The translations under genes and the position numbers were made by a program. Positions 1 to 5,986 of a DNA stretch of 9,376 nucleotides are shown in pieces (position 1 is the stretch's first letter; every line of letters starts with the position of its first letter). Under the pieces are notes generated by a model, which did not search any database, was not told the DNA's origin, and saw nothing but the letters and a program-made list of their open reading frames with translations. Source of the stretch: an uncultured Eubacteriales bacterium (lineage in GTDB: Bacteria > Bacillota > Clostridia > Oscillospirales > Oscillospiraceae). The stretch lies in NCBI GenBank assembly GCA_900553135.1, contig USCO01000084.1, positions 1 through 9,376 on the forward strand. The letters run 5' to 3'.

Positions 1-52
1 GGGAAACGAAGTTTCCCGCAAAGTTCTTTGCCAAGCTTTCTTTCAAGAAAGC
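1..52 (-). repeat. 52-bp three-hairpin extragenic element, copy 1 (inverted relative to copy 2)
   Basis: This stretch is made of three consecutive palindromes. The first is GGGAAAC (1-7) / GTTTCCC (11-17) with loop GAA. The second is GCAAAG (18-23) / CTTTGC (26-31). The third is GCTTTCTT (35-42) / AAGAAAGC (45-52). Its reverse complement matches 8728-8779 at 47 of 52 positions. It ends exactly where the ribosome binding site of the first gene begins. The window is cut at base 1, so the element could extend further left. Two copies of a structured, non-coding unit suggest a dispersed REP-like or MITE-like element, or a recurrent terminator-like RNA structure; which of these is inference. Confidence 0.8.
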
Positions 53-69
53 GGAGGAGGAGGTCAAAT

Positions 70-747
70 ATGAGTTGGAACCGCACCTTGTACTGCTTCC
101 ACCAGGAGGCAGGCGGCCAGTTTTTCGGCGTCATCAAAGAGCGGGAGACCTACGCCGTGCTGCTGCTCCCTGACCCCAAGGGGGACCTGCTCATCTGTCC
201 CCGGCTGCGCAGCACCAGCCAATACGGCACTTACTGGGACGCGGAGGTCTCCACCAGGGTGACTCTGGAGCGGCCCTACACCCTGCGGGTCAATCCGGAG
301 AGCGCCGTGCAGGAGGGTCTGCACACCGTGCTGGGCGGCCTGGACCGGGGGGCCAAGGCCCTGGGCATGAAGACGGCCTTCTCTCCCGACTACGGCGTGC
401 CCAAGCTGACCGCCCACCGCAGCATCAAGACCAACGAACAAAATTTTACCAAATGGGTATTTCAGAACCAGACCATGTGTGCTATCTTGGAAGAGAAAGC
501 GAACTTTGGCCTGAAGGTGGGCTCCATGACCCCCGATTCCCGGGAGCACCTGGTGTGCGCCCGGGCGGACATGGACGAACTCCTGGTGGACGACTGGAGC
601 CTGGACCCGGAAATCCCCGAGTCCAGCCAGGAGGGCGGCCGGGGCCGCCCCGAGGCGTCCCTGCAGGAGCTGAATCGGCTCATCGACCTGTGCCGGGCCG
701 CCCGGGATGCCGTGACCACCTGGCCCATGCCCATGCAGCCGGGATGA
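70..747 (+). CDS. Hypothetical protein upstream of miaA, 225 aa
   Basis: I do not recognise the family of this 225-residue protein. The ATG at 70 is chosen because it follows a very purine-rich ribosome binding site (53-64, ending AGGAGGT, 5 nt from the ATG). A longer in-frame reading from a TTG at 28 would run through the palindromic repeat and give an arginine-rich tail, so it is rejected. No signal peptide, membrane segment or cysteine metal-binding cluster is visible, so it is probably cytoplasmic. The N-terminal part (about 1-90) alternates short hydrophobic runs such as VLLLP and LLICP, suggesting beta strands. The C-terminus (about 190-215) looks helical. Bases about 430-515 are much more AT-rich than the rest. 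It precedes miaA by 31 nt and is probably co-transcribed. The coding call is secure from start site, length and third-position GC; function is unknown. Confidence 0.8.
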   Translation: MSWNRTLYCFHQEAGGQFFGVIKERETYAVLLLPDPKGDLLICPRLRSTSQYGTYWDAEVSTRVTLERPYTLRVNPESAVQEGLHTVLGGLDRGAKALGMKTAFSPDYGVPKLTAHRSIKTNEQNFTKWVFQNQTMCAILEEKANFGLKVGSMTPDSREHLVCARADMDELLVDDWSLDPEIPESSQEGGRGRPEASLQELNRLIDLCRAARDAVTTWPMPMQPG

Positions 748-778
748 TTCCCACATTTTCTTGGAAAGGGGGCGCCCT

Positions 779-1723
779 ATGGCCCCGAAGATCGTTGTCA
801 TCGTAGGCCCCACCGCCTCGGGAAAGACCCGCATGGCGGTGGAGCTGGCCCAACTTCACAATGGCGAGGTGGTCTCCGCCGACTCCATGCAGATCTACCG
901 GGGCATGGACATCGGCACCGCCAAGCCCACCCGGGAGGAAATGGGCGGCGTCCCCCACCACATGCTGGACGTGGCCGACCCCGGGGAGGACTTCTCCGTG
1001 GCCCAGTACGTGGACATGGCCGCCCAGTGTGTGGACGACATCCTGGCCCGGGGCAAGCTGCCCATTGTGGCGGGGGGCACCGGGCTGTACATCGACTCCC
1101 TGCTGTCGGGGCGCACCTTCGCCCCCTTCTCCCCGGACAGCGCCCTGCGGGGACAGCTGGAGGCGGAGCTGGCCCAAAAGGGAGGCCAGGCCATGCTGGA
1201 GGAGCTGGCCGGGGTGGACCCGGAGTCGGCCCGGCGGCTGCACCCCAACGACCACAAGCGCATCATCCGGGCCCTGGAGGTCTACCGCTCCACGGGCAAG
1301 ACCATCACCCAGCACAACCTGGAGACCCAGGCCATCCCGCCCCGGTACGAGGCCTGCACCATCGGCCTGGCCTTCCGGGACCGGGGGGCCATGTGGGCCC
1401 GCATCGACCAGCGGGTGGAGGAGATGGCGGCGGCAGGCCTGGAGGACGAGGTGCGCAGGCTGCTCACCAGCGGCATCTCCCCCCGGTGCACCGCCATGCA
1501 GGCCATCGGCTACAAGGAGTTCACCCAGGCCCTGGAGGGCACCATGGACTGGAAGGAAGCCCGGGAGCTGGTGAAGCTGCGCTCCCGGCAGTATGCCAAG
1601 CGCCAGCTCACGTGGTTCCGCCGCAATCCCCACACTCACTGGGTGCTGTGGGACGATCCCCCGGATTTTGAGCAGGGGCGGCGGGAATCGACCAAATATC
1701 TGGAAGAATCTGGTATAGTATAG
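779..1723 (+). CDS. miaA: tRNA dimethylallyltransferase MiaA
   Basis: MiaA transfers a dimethylallyl group from dimethylallyl diphosphate to N6 of A37 in tRNAs that read UNN codons, in the cytoplasm. The 314-residue length is normal for the family. The P-loop GPTASGKT lies at residues 10-17. The signature SADSMQIYRGMDIGTAKP lies at 33-50, with the conserved aspartate D35. GGTGLY is at 99-104, and the tRNA-binding segment, with AIGYKE (242-247) and RQYAKRQLTWFRR (270-282), follows. The ATG at 779 is preferred over a TTG at 761, because it follows AAAGGGGG (765-772) by 6 nt and starts the protein just before the first beta strand of the P-loop. hfq follows 50 nt downstream; a miaA-hfq pairing is known in many bacteria. 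All catalytic motifs appear intact. Confidence 0.97.
   Translation: MAPKIVVIVGPTASGKTRMAVELAQLHNGEVVSADSMQIYRGMDIGTAKPTREEMGGVPHHMLDVADPGEDFSVAQYVDMAAQCVDDILARGKLPIVAGGTGLYIDSLLSGRTFAPFSPDSALRGQLEAELAQKGGQAMLEELAGVDPESARRLHPNDHKRIIRALEVYRSTGKTITQHNLETQAIPPRYEACTIGLAFRDRGAMWARIDQRVEEMAAAGLEDEVRRLLTSGISPRCTAMQAIGYKEFTQALEGTMDWKEARELVKLRSRQYAKRQLTWFRRNPHTHWVLWDDPPDFEQGRRESTKYLEESGIV
1711..1719 (+). promoter_or_regulatory. Possible extended -10 promoter for hfq at the end of miaA
   Basis: The sequence TGGTATAGT fits an extended -10 element (TGn followed by TATAGT, 5 of 6 matches to TATAAT). It lies in an AT-rich patch covering the last codons and stop of miaA. No good -35 lies at normal spacing (TCGACC at 1688-1693 is 20 nt away), which an extended -10 can tolerate. 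It would start an hfq mRNA near 1726, just ahead of a small hairpin at 1733-1751. This is a sequence-pattern inference only. Confidence 0.3.
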
Positions 1724-1732
1724 AAGCACTCA

Positions 1733-1751
1733 GACGTCCTCTCCGGGCGTC
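1733..1751 (+). other. Hairpin in the hfq 5' leader
   Basis: GACGTCC (1733-1739) pairs with GGGCGTC (1745-1751) around a 5-nt loop, with one G-U wobble if transcribed. It sits between the miaA stop and the hfq ribosome binding site and has no U-run behind it, so it is not an obvious terminator. It could protect a processed 5' end or take part in hfq autoregulation, but nothing in the sequence proves a role. Confidence 0.35.
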
Positions 1752-1773
1752 ATAGAAAAAGGAGTGCTTACAT

Positions 1774-2007
1774 ATGCAGAAAAACAATAACCTTCAGGAG
1801 ATCTTCCTCACCCAGGTCCGCCGGGAGCGGCGCAACGTCACCGTGTTTTTGATGAACGGCTACCAGATGCGGGGCTATGTCACCGGCTTTGACGCCTTTA
1901 CCGTGGTGCTCAGCAGCGACGGCAAGCAAATGGTCATTTATAAACACGCAATTTCCACCATCGTCCCCGAGCGCCCCATCCCCCTGTGCGAGCCGGGAGA
2001 GTGCTAA
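1774..2007 (+). CDS. hfq: RNA chaperone Hfq
   Basis: Hfq forms a hexameric ring that binds A-rich and U-rich RNA and assists small RNA regulation, although its role in Firmicutes is often modest. The protein is 77 residues, the usual length for Gram-positive Hfq. The Sm1 region spans about residues 21-52 and the Sm2 motif YKHAISTIVP spans 56-65, with the hallmark K57 and H58. Proximal-pore residue Q8 and F42 are present. The rim patch RRER at 16-19 is the same basic motif as in E. coli, where a rich rim supports RNA annealing. The start ATG has AAGGAG 9 nt upstream. The C-terminal tail after residue 66 is very short and ends in Cys. It follows miaA and precedes the HlyD-like gene by 51 nt. 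Confidence 0.97.
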   Translation: MQKNNNLQEIFLTQVRRERRNVTVFLMNGYQMRGYVTGFDAFTVVLSSDGKQMVIYKHAISTIVPERPIPLCEPGEC

Positions 2008-2058
2008 GGGACCAGAAACCCCCACCGGGCCGGAAGGGCCCAAGAAAGAGAGAACGCC

Positions 2059-3324
2059 ATGAAGCAAGGCAAACCACTCATTACATTCGTCATCGTCATG
2101 CTGGCCGTGGTGCTGGCTGTCTATCTGGGCTACTACGTCTGGGACACCTTCCGGGAGCCCTTCACCACCACCTTCGTCTACGCCTACACCCTCAACGACA
2201 GCGTGGAGACCGACGGTCTCATCGTCCGCCAGGAGCAGGTGCTCCCCGGGGCCCAGGGCATCCTGGACGTGACCCGGGGCGAAGGCGAGAAGGTGGGCAA
2301 GGGCCAGACTGTGGCCCTGGTCTACCGGGACGACCAGGCCCGCCAGGCCCAGGAGCAGCAGGAAGCGGTGCGCATGGAGCTCACCCAGCTGCAATACGCC
2401 ATGAGTCAAAGCGGCGATGTGAGCACCGCCGCCCGGGTGGACGAGGAGATCCTCCAGGGGTTAGTCTCCCTGCGGGCCTCCAGCGCCCTGGGGGACTACG
2501 GCGACCTGGAGGACCAGGTGCTGGAAGTCAAAAGCGGCGTGCTGCGCCGGGAGTACATCTACGGCGCGGACCTGTCCGAGGAGGATCTTCAGCTGCGGCT
2601 CCAGCAGCTGAAGGACCAGTACAACCAGCTGCAAAGCCAGAACAGCACCGCCATCACCCAAGTCACCGCCCCCGTCTCCGGGGTGTTTTCCGCCCAGGTG
2701 GACGGGTATGAAAACCTGGTCAGCCTGGACACCGCCCTCACCCTCACCCCCACCGGGGTGGAGGACCTGCTGTCCCAGCCCCCCCAGGCGGACAGCAGCG
2801 CCGCGGGCAAGCTCATCACCCAGAACGCCTGGTACTTTGTGGGCGTGGTCTCCGCCCAGGAGGGGGAGCGCCTGGAACTGGCCCACAAGGTCACCCTGCG
2901 CTTTGCCGGGGACTTCACCCAGGACATGGAGATGTCGGTGCTCCAGGTCAAGCCGGAGGGGGACCAGGCAGTGGTGGTGCTGTCCACCGACCGCTGGCTG
3001 GAGCAGACCACTCTGCTGCGCCGCCAGTCCGCCGAGCTGATCTTTGAAAGCCAGAGCGGGCTGCGGGTGCCCAAGGCCGCCCTGCGCATGAAGGTCACCG
3101 AGACCACCGACGAGGAGACCGGGGAGACCACGGAAAACAGCACTCTGGGCGTATATGTCATCACCGGCGGCCGGGCGGAGTTCAAGGCGGTGAAGGTCCT
3201 CTCCGAGGGCAGCGACTTCTATGTGGTGGAGTCGGTAGCCACCGACAAGAAGGCCCTGCGCTCGGGAGACGAGATCATCGCCCGGGCCACCGACCTGTAC
3301 GACGGGAAACTGCTTCTCTACTAA
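2059..3324 (+). CDS. HlyD-like membrane-anchored adaptor protein, 421 aa
   Basis: The protein has one N-terminal membrane segment (about residues 8-27) after a short positive start, so most of it should lie outside the membrane. Residues about 50-90 form the first half of a biotinyl-lipoyl-like barrel-sandwich domain, containing GQTVALVY. Residues about 91-200 are rich in Q, E and L and include a likely alpha-helical hairpin or coiled coil. The barrel resumes at about 201-220 with TAPVSGVFS. Beta-rich domains follow, with the typical HlyD signature VPKAALR at 337-343. No inner-membrane ABC transporter or outer-membrane partner lies in this window, so an efflux role is not supported by context. 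The ribosome binding site is weak (AAAGAGAG, 2045-2052). Its place just before yggS-sepF-divIVA suggests an envelope or division-linked role (inference). Confidence 0.85.
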   Translation: MKQGKPLITFVIVMLAVVLAVYLGYYVWDTFREPFTTTFVYAYTLNDSVETDGLIVRQEQVLPGAQGILDVTRGEGEKVGKGQTVALVYRDDQARQAQEQQEAVRMELTQLQYAMSQSGDVSTAARVDEEILQGLVSLRASSALGDYGDLEDQVLEVKSGVLRREYIYGADLSEEDLQLRLQQLKDQYNQLQSQNSTAITQVTAPVSGVFSAQVDGYENLVSLDTALTLTPTGVEDLLSQPPQADSSAAGKLITQNAWYFVGVVSAQEGERLELAHKVTLRFAGDFTQDMEMSVLQVKPEGDQAVVVLSTDRWLEQTTLLRRQSAELIFESQSGLRVPKAALRMKVTETTDEETGETTENSTLGVYVITGGRAEFKAVKVLSEGSDFYVVESVATDKKALRSGDEIIARATDLYDGKLLLY

Positions 3325-3353
3325 GGGAACAAGATAGAAAGAAGGAATTCTCT

Positions 3354-4061
3354 ATGACCATGCAGCAGCGGATTGAATCGGTACGGCAGCGCATTGCCCA
3401 GGCCGCCCTTGCGGCGGGCCGGGACCCGGGGGAGATCACCCTGTGCGCCGCCACCAAGGTACAAACAGACGACACCATCCGTGAGGCCATCGCCGCGGGC
3501 ATCACCGTGTGCGGGGAAAACCGGGTCCAGGAGCTCACCGCCCACCTGGCGGCCAACGCCTATGAGGGCGCCCAGGTCCACTTTATCGGCCACCTGCAGA
3601 CCAACAAGGTGAACAAGGTGGTGGGCCACGTGTCCCTCATCCACTCGGTGGACTCCCAGCGCCTGCTGGAAGCCATCCAGCGCCAGGCGGAGAAGGTGGG
3701 CGTGGTCCAGGACGTGCTGCTGGAGGTCAACATCGCCGGGGAGGAGAGCAAGGGGGGCTGCACCCCCGACCTGGCCCGGGAGCTGGCCGCCCAGGCCCTG
3801 GAAATGGACCATGTGCGCCTGCGGGGACTAATGGCAATTCCTCCAATTTCTCCCGAGCCTGGGGCCAACGTGCCTTTTTTCGCCGCCATGAAACAGCTTT
3901 TTGTTGACATAAAGGGGAATATGGCCCATAATCAAGATGATATGGATTGCCTGTCCATGGGCATGAGCGGCGATTTTGAGGACGCCATTGCTCAGGGCGC
4001 CACCCTGGTCCGGGTGGGCACCGCCCTGTTTGGTCCCCGCCCCCCCATGGGCCAGAAATAA
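3354..4061 (+). CDS. yggS: YggS/YlmE family pyridoxal phosphate homeostasis protein
   Basis: This 235-residue protein belongs to the YggS/PROSC family, single-domain alanine-racemase-like barrels that bind pyridoxal 5'-phosphate and keep B6 vitamers and some amino-acid pools balanced, without a known racemase activity. The PLP-binding lysine is K35 in CAATKV. Other family motifs are GENRVQE (54-60), HFIGHLQTNK (76-85), HSVDS (97-101), LRGLMAIPP (156-164), SMGMSGDFEDAI (201-212) and VRVGTALFG (219-227). The ATG at 3354 has AGAAGGA (3340-3346) 7 nt upstream; a second in-frame ATG at 3360 is a possible alternative. In Bacillus this gene is ylmE, next to sepF as here. Bases about 3828-3960 are unusually AT-rich and contain a near-consensus promoter, which probably explains the local codon bias. 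Confidence 0.96.
   Translation: MTMQQRIESVRQRIAQAALAAGRDPGEITLCAATKVQTDDTIREAIAAGITVCGENRVQELTAHLAANAYEGAQVHFIGHLQTNKVNKVVGHVSLIHSVDSQRLLEAIQRQAEKVGVVQDVLLEVNIAGEESKGGCTPDLARELAAQALEMDHVRLRGLMAIPPISPEPGANVPFFAAMKQLFVDIKGNMAHNQDDMDCLSMGMSGDFEDAIAQGATLVRVGTALFGPRPPMGQK
3904..3932 (+). promoter_or_regulatory. Internal sigma-A-type promoter within yggS, reading toward sepF
   Basis: A perfect -35 TTGACA (3904-3909) is followed by exactly 17 nt and the -10 CATAAT (3927-3932, 5 of 6 matches). Transcription would start near 3940, about 170 nt before the sepF start codon. The promoter sits in an AT-rich island inside an otherwise very GC-rich coding sequence. It should let sepF and divIVA be expressed without the upstream miaA-hfq-hlyD genes. 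The motif is seen directly; activity is inferred. Confidence 0.65.
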
Positions 4062-4109
4062 TCCTTTCCATAATTTTTCCAGATCTACCAGAGAAAAGAG
4101 GGTTTTACT

Positions 4110-4586
4110 ATGGGATTTTTGGACGAGTTCAAGCGCCTTGCCCACCCCTATGAGGATGAAGAAGAAGACGAGTTCGAGGACGAGTTCGACGACTCCCCCC
4201 GTCCTGTGGAGCGCCGTGAGCGTTCCTCCAGCCGCAGCAGCGACACCTACGCCCCTGTGGACGAGCTGGAGGCCCGCCGCAGCAACAAGGTAGTGAACAT
4301 CCGGGCGGCCACCCAGCTGCAGGTGGTTCTGGTCAAGCCCGAGCGCTTTGAGAACGCCAGCGAGATCGCCGACCACCTGCGGGAGAAGCGCACCGTGGTG
4401 CTCAACCTGGAGTCCACCAACAAGGAGATCGCCCGCCGCCTGCTGGACTTCCTGTCCGGCGTGGCCTACGCCAACGAGGGCAAGATCAAGAAGGTGGCTA
4501 TTTCCACCTACATCATCACGCCCTACAACGTGGACATTCTGGGCGACCTCATCGACGAGCTGGAGAACAACGGGCTCTATTTCTAA
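4110..4586 (+). CDS. sepF: Cell division protein SepF
   Basis: SepF binds the C-terminal tail of FtsZ, anchors the Z-ring to the membrane and shapes the septum in Gram-positive bacteria. The 158-residue protein has the expected layout. Residues 1-11 (MGFLDEFKRLA) form a short amphipathic helix for membrane binding. Residues 15-28 are a dense run of Glu, Asp, Phe and Tyr, followed by an Arg/Ser-rich stretch (35-44), making a disordered, charge-segregated linker. The conserved SepF domain runs from about 62 to 146, with TVVLNLE (95-101), ARRLLDFLSG (108-117) and the final strand with YIITPYNVDI (134-143). AGAGG at 4098-4102 provides the ribosome binding site. It lies 48 nt after yggS and 51 nt before divIVA. 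The ylmG and ylmH genes that separate sepF from divIVA in Bacillus are missing. Confidence 0.96.
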   Translation: MGFLDEFKRLAHPYEDEEEDEFEDEFDDSPRPVERRERSSSRSSDTYAPVDELEARRSNKVVNIRAATQLQVVLVKPERFENASEIADHLREKRTVVLNLESTNKEIARRLLDFLSGVAYANEGKIKKVAISTYIITPYNVDILGDLIDELENNGLYF

Positions 4587-4601
4587 AACGCAGAGAGAAT
4601 A

Positions 4602-4619
4602 CCACGCCCCTTCGCGTGG
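4602..4619 (+). other. Small hairpin just before the divIVA ribosome binding site
   Basis: CCACGC (4602-4607) pairs perfectly with GCGTGG (4614-4619) around a 6-nt loop. It ends 3 nt before AGGAGGT of divIVA, so it may stabilise the leader or separate sepF and divIVA translation. It has no U-run and is not a terminator. A 6-bp stem can occur by chance in GC-rich DNA. Confidence 0.25.
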
Positions 4620-4637
4620 ATCAGGAGGTAATGGACC

Positions 4638-5366
4638 ATGCTCACCCCTCAGGAGGTATCCGAGCGCGCCTTTCCCAAGGCGTCCTTCGGCGGATATAAT
4701 ATGTCTCAGGTGGACGAGTTTCTCGATGTGCTCACCGAGGACTACAGCGCCCTGTACAGCGAAAACGCGGTGCTGAAAAGCAAGATGAAGGTGCTGGTGG
4801 AGAAGGTGGAGGAGTACCGCTCCACCGAGGAGGCCATGCGCAAGGCGCTGATGACCGCCCAGCGGATGGCCGACGACCTGGTGAAGGAGGCCGAGAGCCG
4901 CCGGGACCAGATCCTGCGCCAGGCTGAGGGGGAGGCCCAGCAGAAGGTGGACGCCATCCGCCGGGAGGCGGAGGCCGAGCGCTTCCGTCTGGAGGCCGCC
5001 AAGCGGGACACCGCCTCCTATGTGGAGAAGGTGAAGGCCCTCCACGCCCAGGCCGTGAGCTACCTGGAAAACCTGGCCCAGCTGGTCCCCGAGGCCCCCG
5101 CGCCCCAGGAGGAGGACCGGGTGGAGCAGGCCGCCGGCGACATTGACGACAGCGTCCAGCGCCTGGTGGCCCAGGCCATGGCCGAGGCCGCCGCGGAGAA
5201 CGAGAAGGCCCGCCTGGCCGAGGCGGAGCAGCCCGACGACCTGTCCGACACCGCCGAGTTCCCCGCCCAGCGCGGCGCGGAGGAACACCAGGACGACGAC
5301 ATGGAGCAGACCACCCGCATCGACTTCGGCGAGCTCCAGTTTGGACGGGACTACGAGATCAAATGA
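4638..5366 (+). CDS. divIVA: DivIVA domain-containing cell division/polarity protein
   Basis: DivIVA senses negative membrane curvature and collects at division sites and poles, recruiting other proteins. The 242-residue protein begins with the conserved membrane-binding head: TPQEVSERAFPKASFGGYN (3-21), then QVDEFLDVL (24-32), with F17 at the equivalent of the B. subtilis membrane-insertion residue. A long coiled coil covers about residues 35-150, rich in E, K, R, A and Q. A second helical part lies at about 160-195, followed by an acidic tail and the end motif TRIDFGELQFGRDYEIK. At residue 18 a glycine stands where B. subtilis has arginine. The ATG at 4638 follows AGGAGGT (4623-4629) by 8 nt; another ATG at 4631 is too close to it and out of frame. 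A strong terminator follows the stop within 2 nt. Confidence 0.95.
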   Translation: MLTPQEVSERAFPKASFGGYNMSQVDEFLDVLTEDYSALYSENAVLKSKMKVLVEKVEEYRSTEEAMRKALMTAQRMADDLVKEAESRRDQILRQAEGEAQQKVDAIRREAEAERFRLEAAKRDTASYVEKVKALHAQAVSYLENLAQLVPEAPAPQEEDRVEQAAGDIDDSVQRLVAQAMAEAAAENEKARLAEAEQPDDLSDTAEFPAQRGAEEHQDDDMEQTTRIDFGELQFGRDYEIK

Positions 5367-5367
5367 G

Positions 5368-5405
5368 AAAATGCCGCTCCGGCTTCTGCCGGAGCGGCAT
5401 TTTTT
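5368..5405 (+). terminator. Intrinsic terminator after divIVA
   Basis: ATGCCGCTCCGGC (5371-5383) pairs perfectly with GCCGGAGCGGCAT (5388-5400) around loop TTCT, followed by a run of T (5401-5405). Three A-T pairs can extend the stem downward. It begins right after the divIVA stop and closes the upstream operon. Confidence 0.95.
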
Positions 5406-5430
5406 GCCGGAAAAAGGCCCATTCTCCCCC

Positions 5431-5459
5431 TTGACATCCCGGAAAAAAGCGGATAATAT
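5431..5459 (+). promoter_or_regulatory. Promoter of the T-box / zinc-ribbon / ileS unit
   Basis: A perfect -35 TTGACA (5431-5436) is followed, after 17 nt, by TAATAT (5454-5459). GATAAT (5452-5457) is a closer -10 match but with a 15-nt spacer. Transcription should begin near 5465, directly before the T-box leader. It lies between the divIVA terminator and the T-box, with no other gene in between. Confidence 0.85.
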
Positions 5460-5464
5460 AAAAC

Positions 5465-5721
5465 AGTATATCGGGATCATGCGAGGAAAAGGACAAGTAC
5501 CCGCCCCCAAGACGCTCAGAGAGCCGCCGTTTGGTGCAAGGCGGACGGGAGGGGACGGCGAACCATCACCTTGGAGCAGAGGGCTGAAAGCACAGTAAGC
5601 CCCTCCGGAGGCCCCCGTTATCGGGCAGAACTTGAGTGGCTGGACATTCCCCTGTCCGGCAAGAAGAGTGGTACCGCAGAGGTGTTTGCCTTTGTCTCTT
5701 TGTGGAGACAAAGGCTTTTTT
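5465..5721 (+). promoter_or_regulatory. T-box riboswitch, isoleucine-specific (AUC specifier)
   Basis: The leader senses uncharged tRNA-Ile by pairing the specifier with the anticodon and the T-box bulge with the tRNA acceptor end. Stem I contains the loop-E side GGACAAGTA (5491-5499), AGAGAGCC (5518-5525) and the apical hairpin CCGCC (5524-5528) / GGCGG (5540-5544) carrying GGTGCAA. The opposite side reads GAACC then ATC (specifier, 5565-5567), then ACCTTGGAGC. CCCG/CGGG at 5614-5625 belongs to the Stem II region. Stem III is 5639-5646 / 5653-5660. The antiterminator is AAGAG (5664-5668), the 7-nt bulge TGGTACC (5669-5675), CAGAGG (5677-5682) paired with CCTTTG (5689-5694), and CTCTT (5696-5700). 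The bulge TGGT complements the tRNA 3' end ACCA. The exact 5' boundary is approximate. Confidence 0.97.
5688..5721 (+). terminator. Regulatory terminator of the T-box leader
   Basis: GCCTTTGTCTC (5688-5698) pairs perfectly with GAGACAAAGGC (5705-5715), followed by six T (5716-5721). Its 5' arm overlaps the 3' half of the antiterminator, so the two structures exclude each other. Without uncharged tRNA-Ile, transcription should stop here, before the zinc-ribbon gene and ileS. Confidence 0.96.
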
Positions 5722-5744
5722 GTTTTCTGAGAGGAGTGGCTTGG

Positions 5745-5969
5745 ATGAACTGCCCCAAATGCGGAAAAGAGATGTCTCTTGGTTGGATGACCCCCGGAAA
5801 ATCCAGTTTGAACCTGGAATGGGCCCCCGGACACTGGCAGTTTCCGCTGCCGCGGAAGGGAAAGCTGACCCTGAAACCCCCGCTTCCCCGTGAAAGTGCC
5901 TTTGACACTTCGGAATACCCCGCTCACCTCTGCCAAGCTTGTAAAACAGTGATCTTTGAGTATGAATAA
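5745..5969 (+). CDS. Small zinc-ribbon protein (DUF6487-like), 74 aa
   Basis: The protein has two CxxC knuckles, C3/C6 (CPKC) and C63/C66 (CQAC), which would bind one zinc ion. The start CPKCGKEM and the tryptophan-containing middle (W14, W26, W31) resemble the DUF6487 family of small zinc-ribbon proteins, recognised from memory and not searched. No function is established that I know of. The ATG at 5745 follows GAGGAG (5731-5736) by 8 nt. The same frame is open further upstream to 5571, but that part is the T-box RNA, so it is not protein. The gene lies after the T-box terminator and ends 17 nt before ileS, so it should be controlled by isoleucyl-tRNA charging together with ileS. Confidence 0.88.
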   Translation: MNCPKCGKEMSLGWMTPGKSSLNLEWAPGHWQFPLPRKGKLTLKPPLPRESAFDTSEYPAHLCQACKTVIFEYE

Positions 5970-5986
5970 ATGGAGGAACACGAGAC

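Noticed and set aside
28..69. N-terminal extension of the first gene from a TTG start
   Set aside because: The extension would translate the palindromic repeat and the ribosome binding site itself; the ATG at 70 has an ideal site just upstream.
460..488. TTCAGA with TATCTT as a promoter in the AT-rich island of the first gene
   Set aside because: Both hexamers match only 4 of 6 and the spacing is 16 nt; too weak to annotate.
4672..4700. TTCCCA, 17 nt, perfect TATAAT inside divIVA
   Set aside because: The TATAAT is dictated by conserved Gly-Tyr-Asn-Met codons, the -35 matches only 4 of 6, and no gene start lies suitably downstream.
5571..5744. Upstream extension of the zinc-ribbon reading frame
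   Set aside because: These bases are the T-box stems, antiterminator and terminator; the frame is open by chance and the CPKC start has its own ribosome binding site.
3828..5981. Long minus-strand open frame across sepF, divIVA and the T-box
   Set aside because: It crosses several well-supported + strand genes, a terminator and the T-box, and its product is low-complexity.
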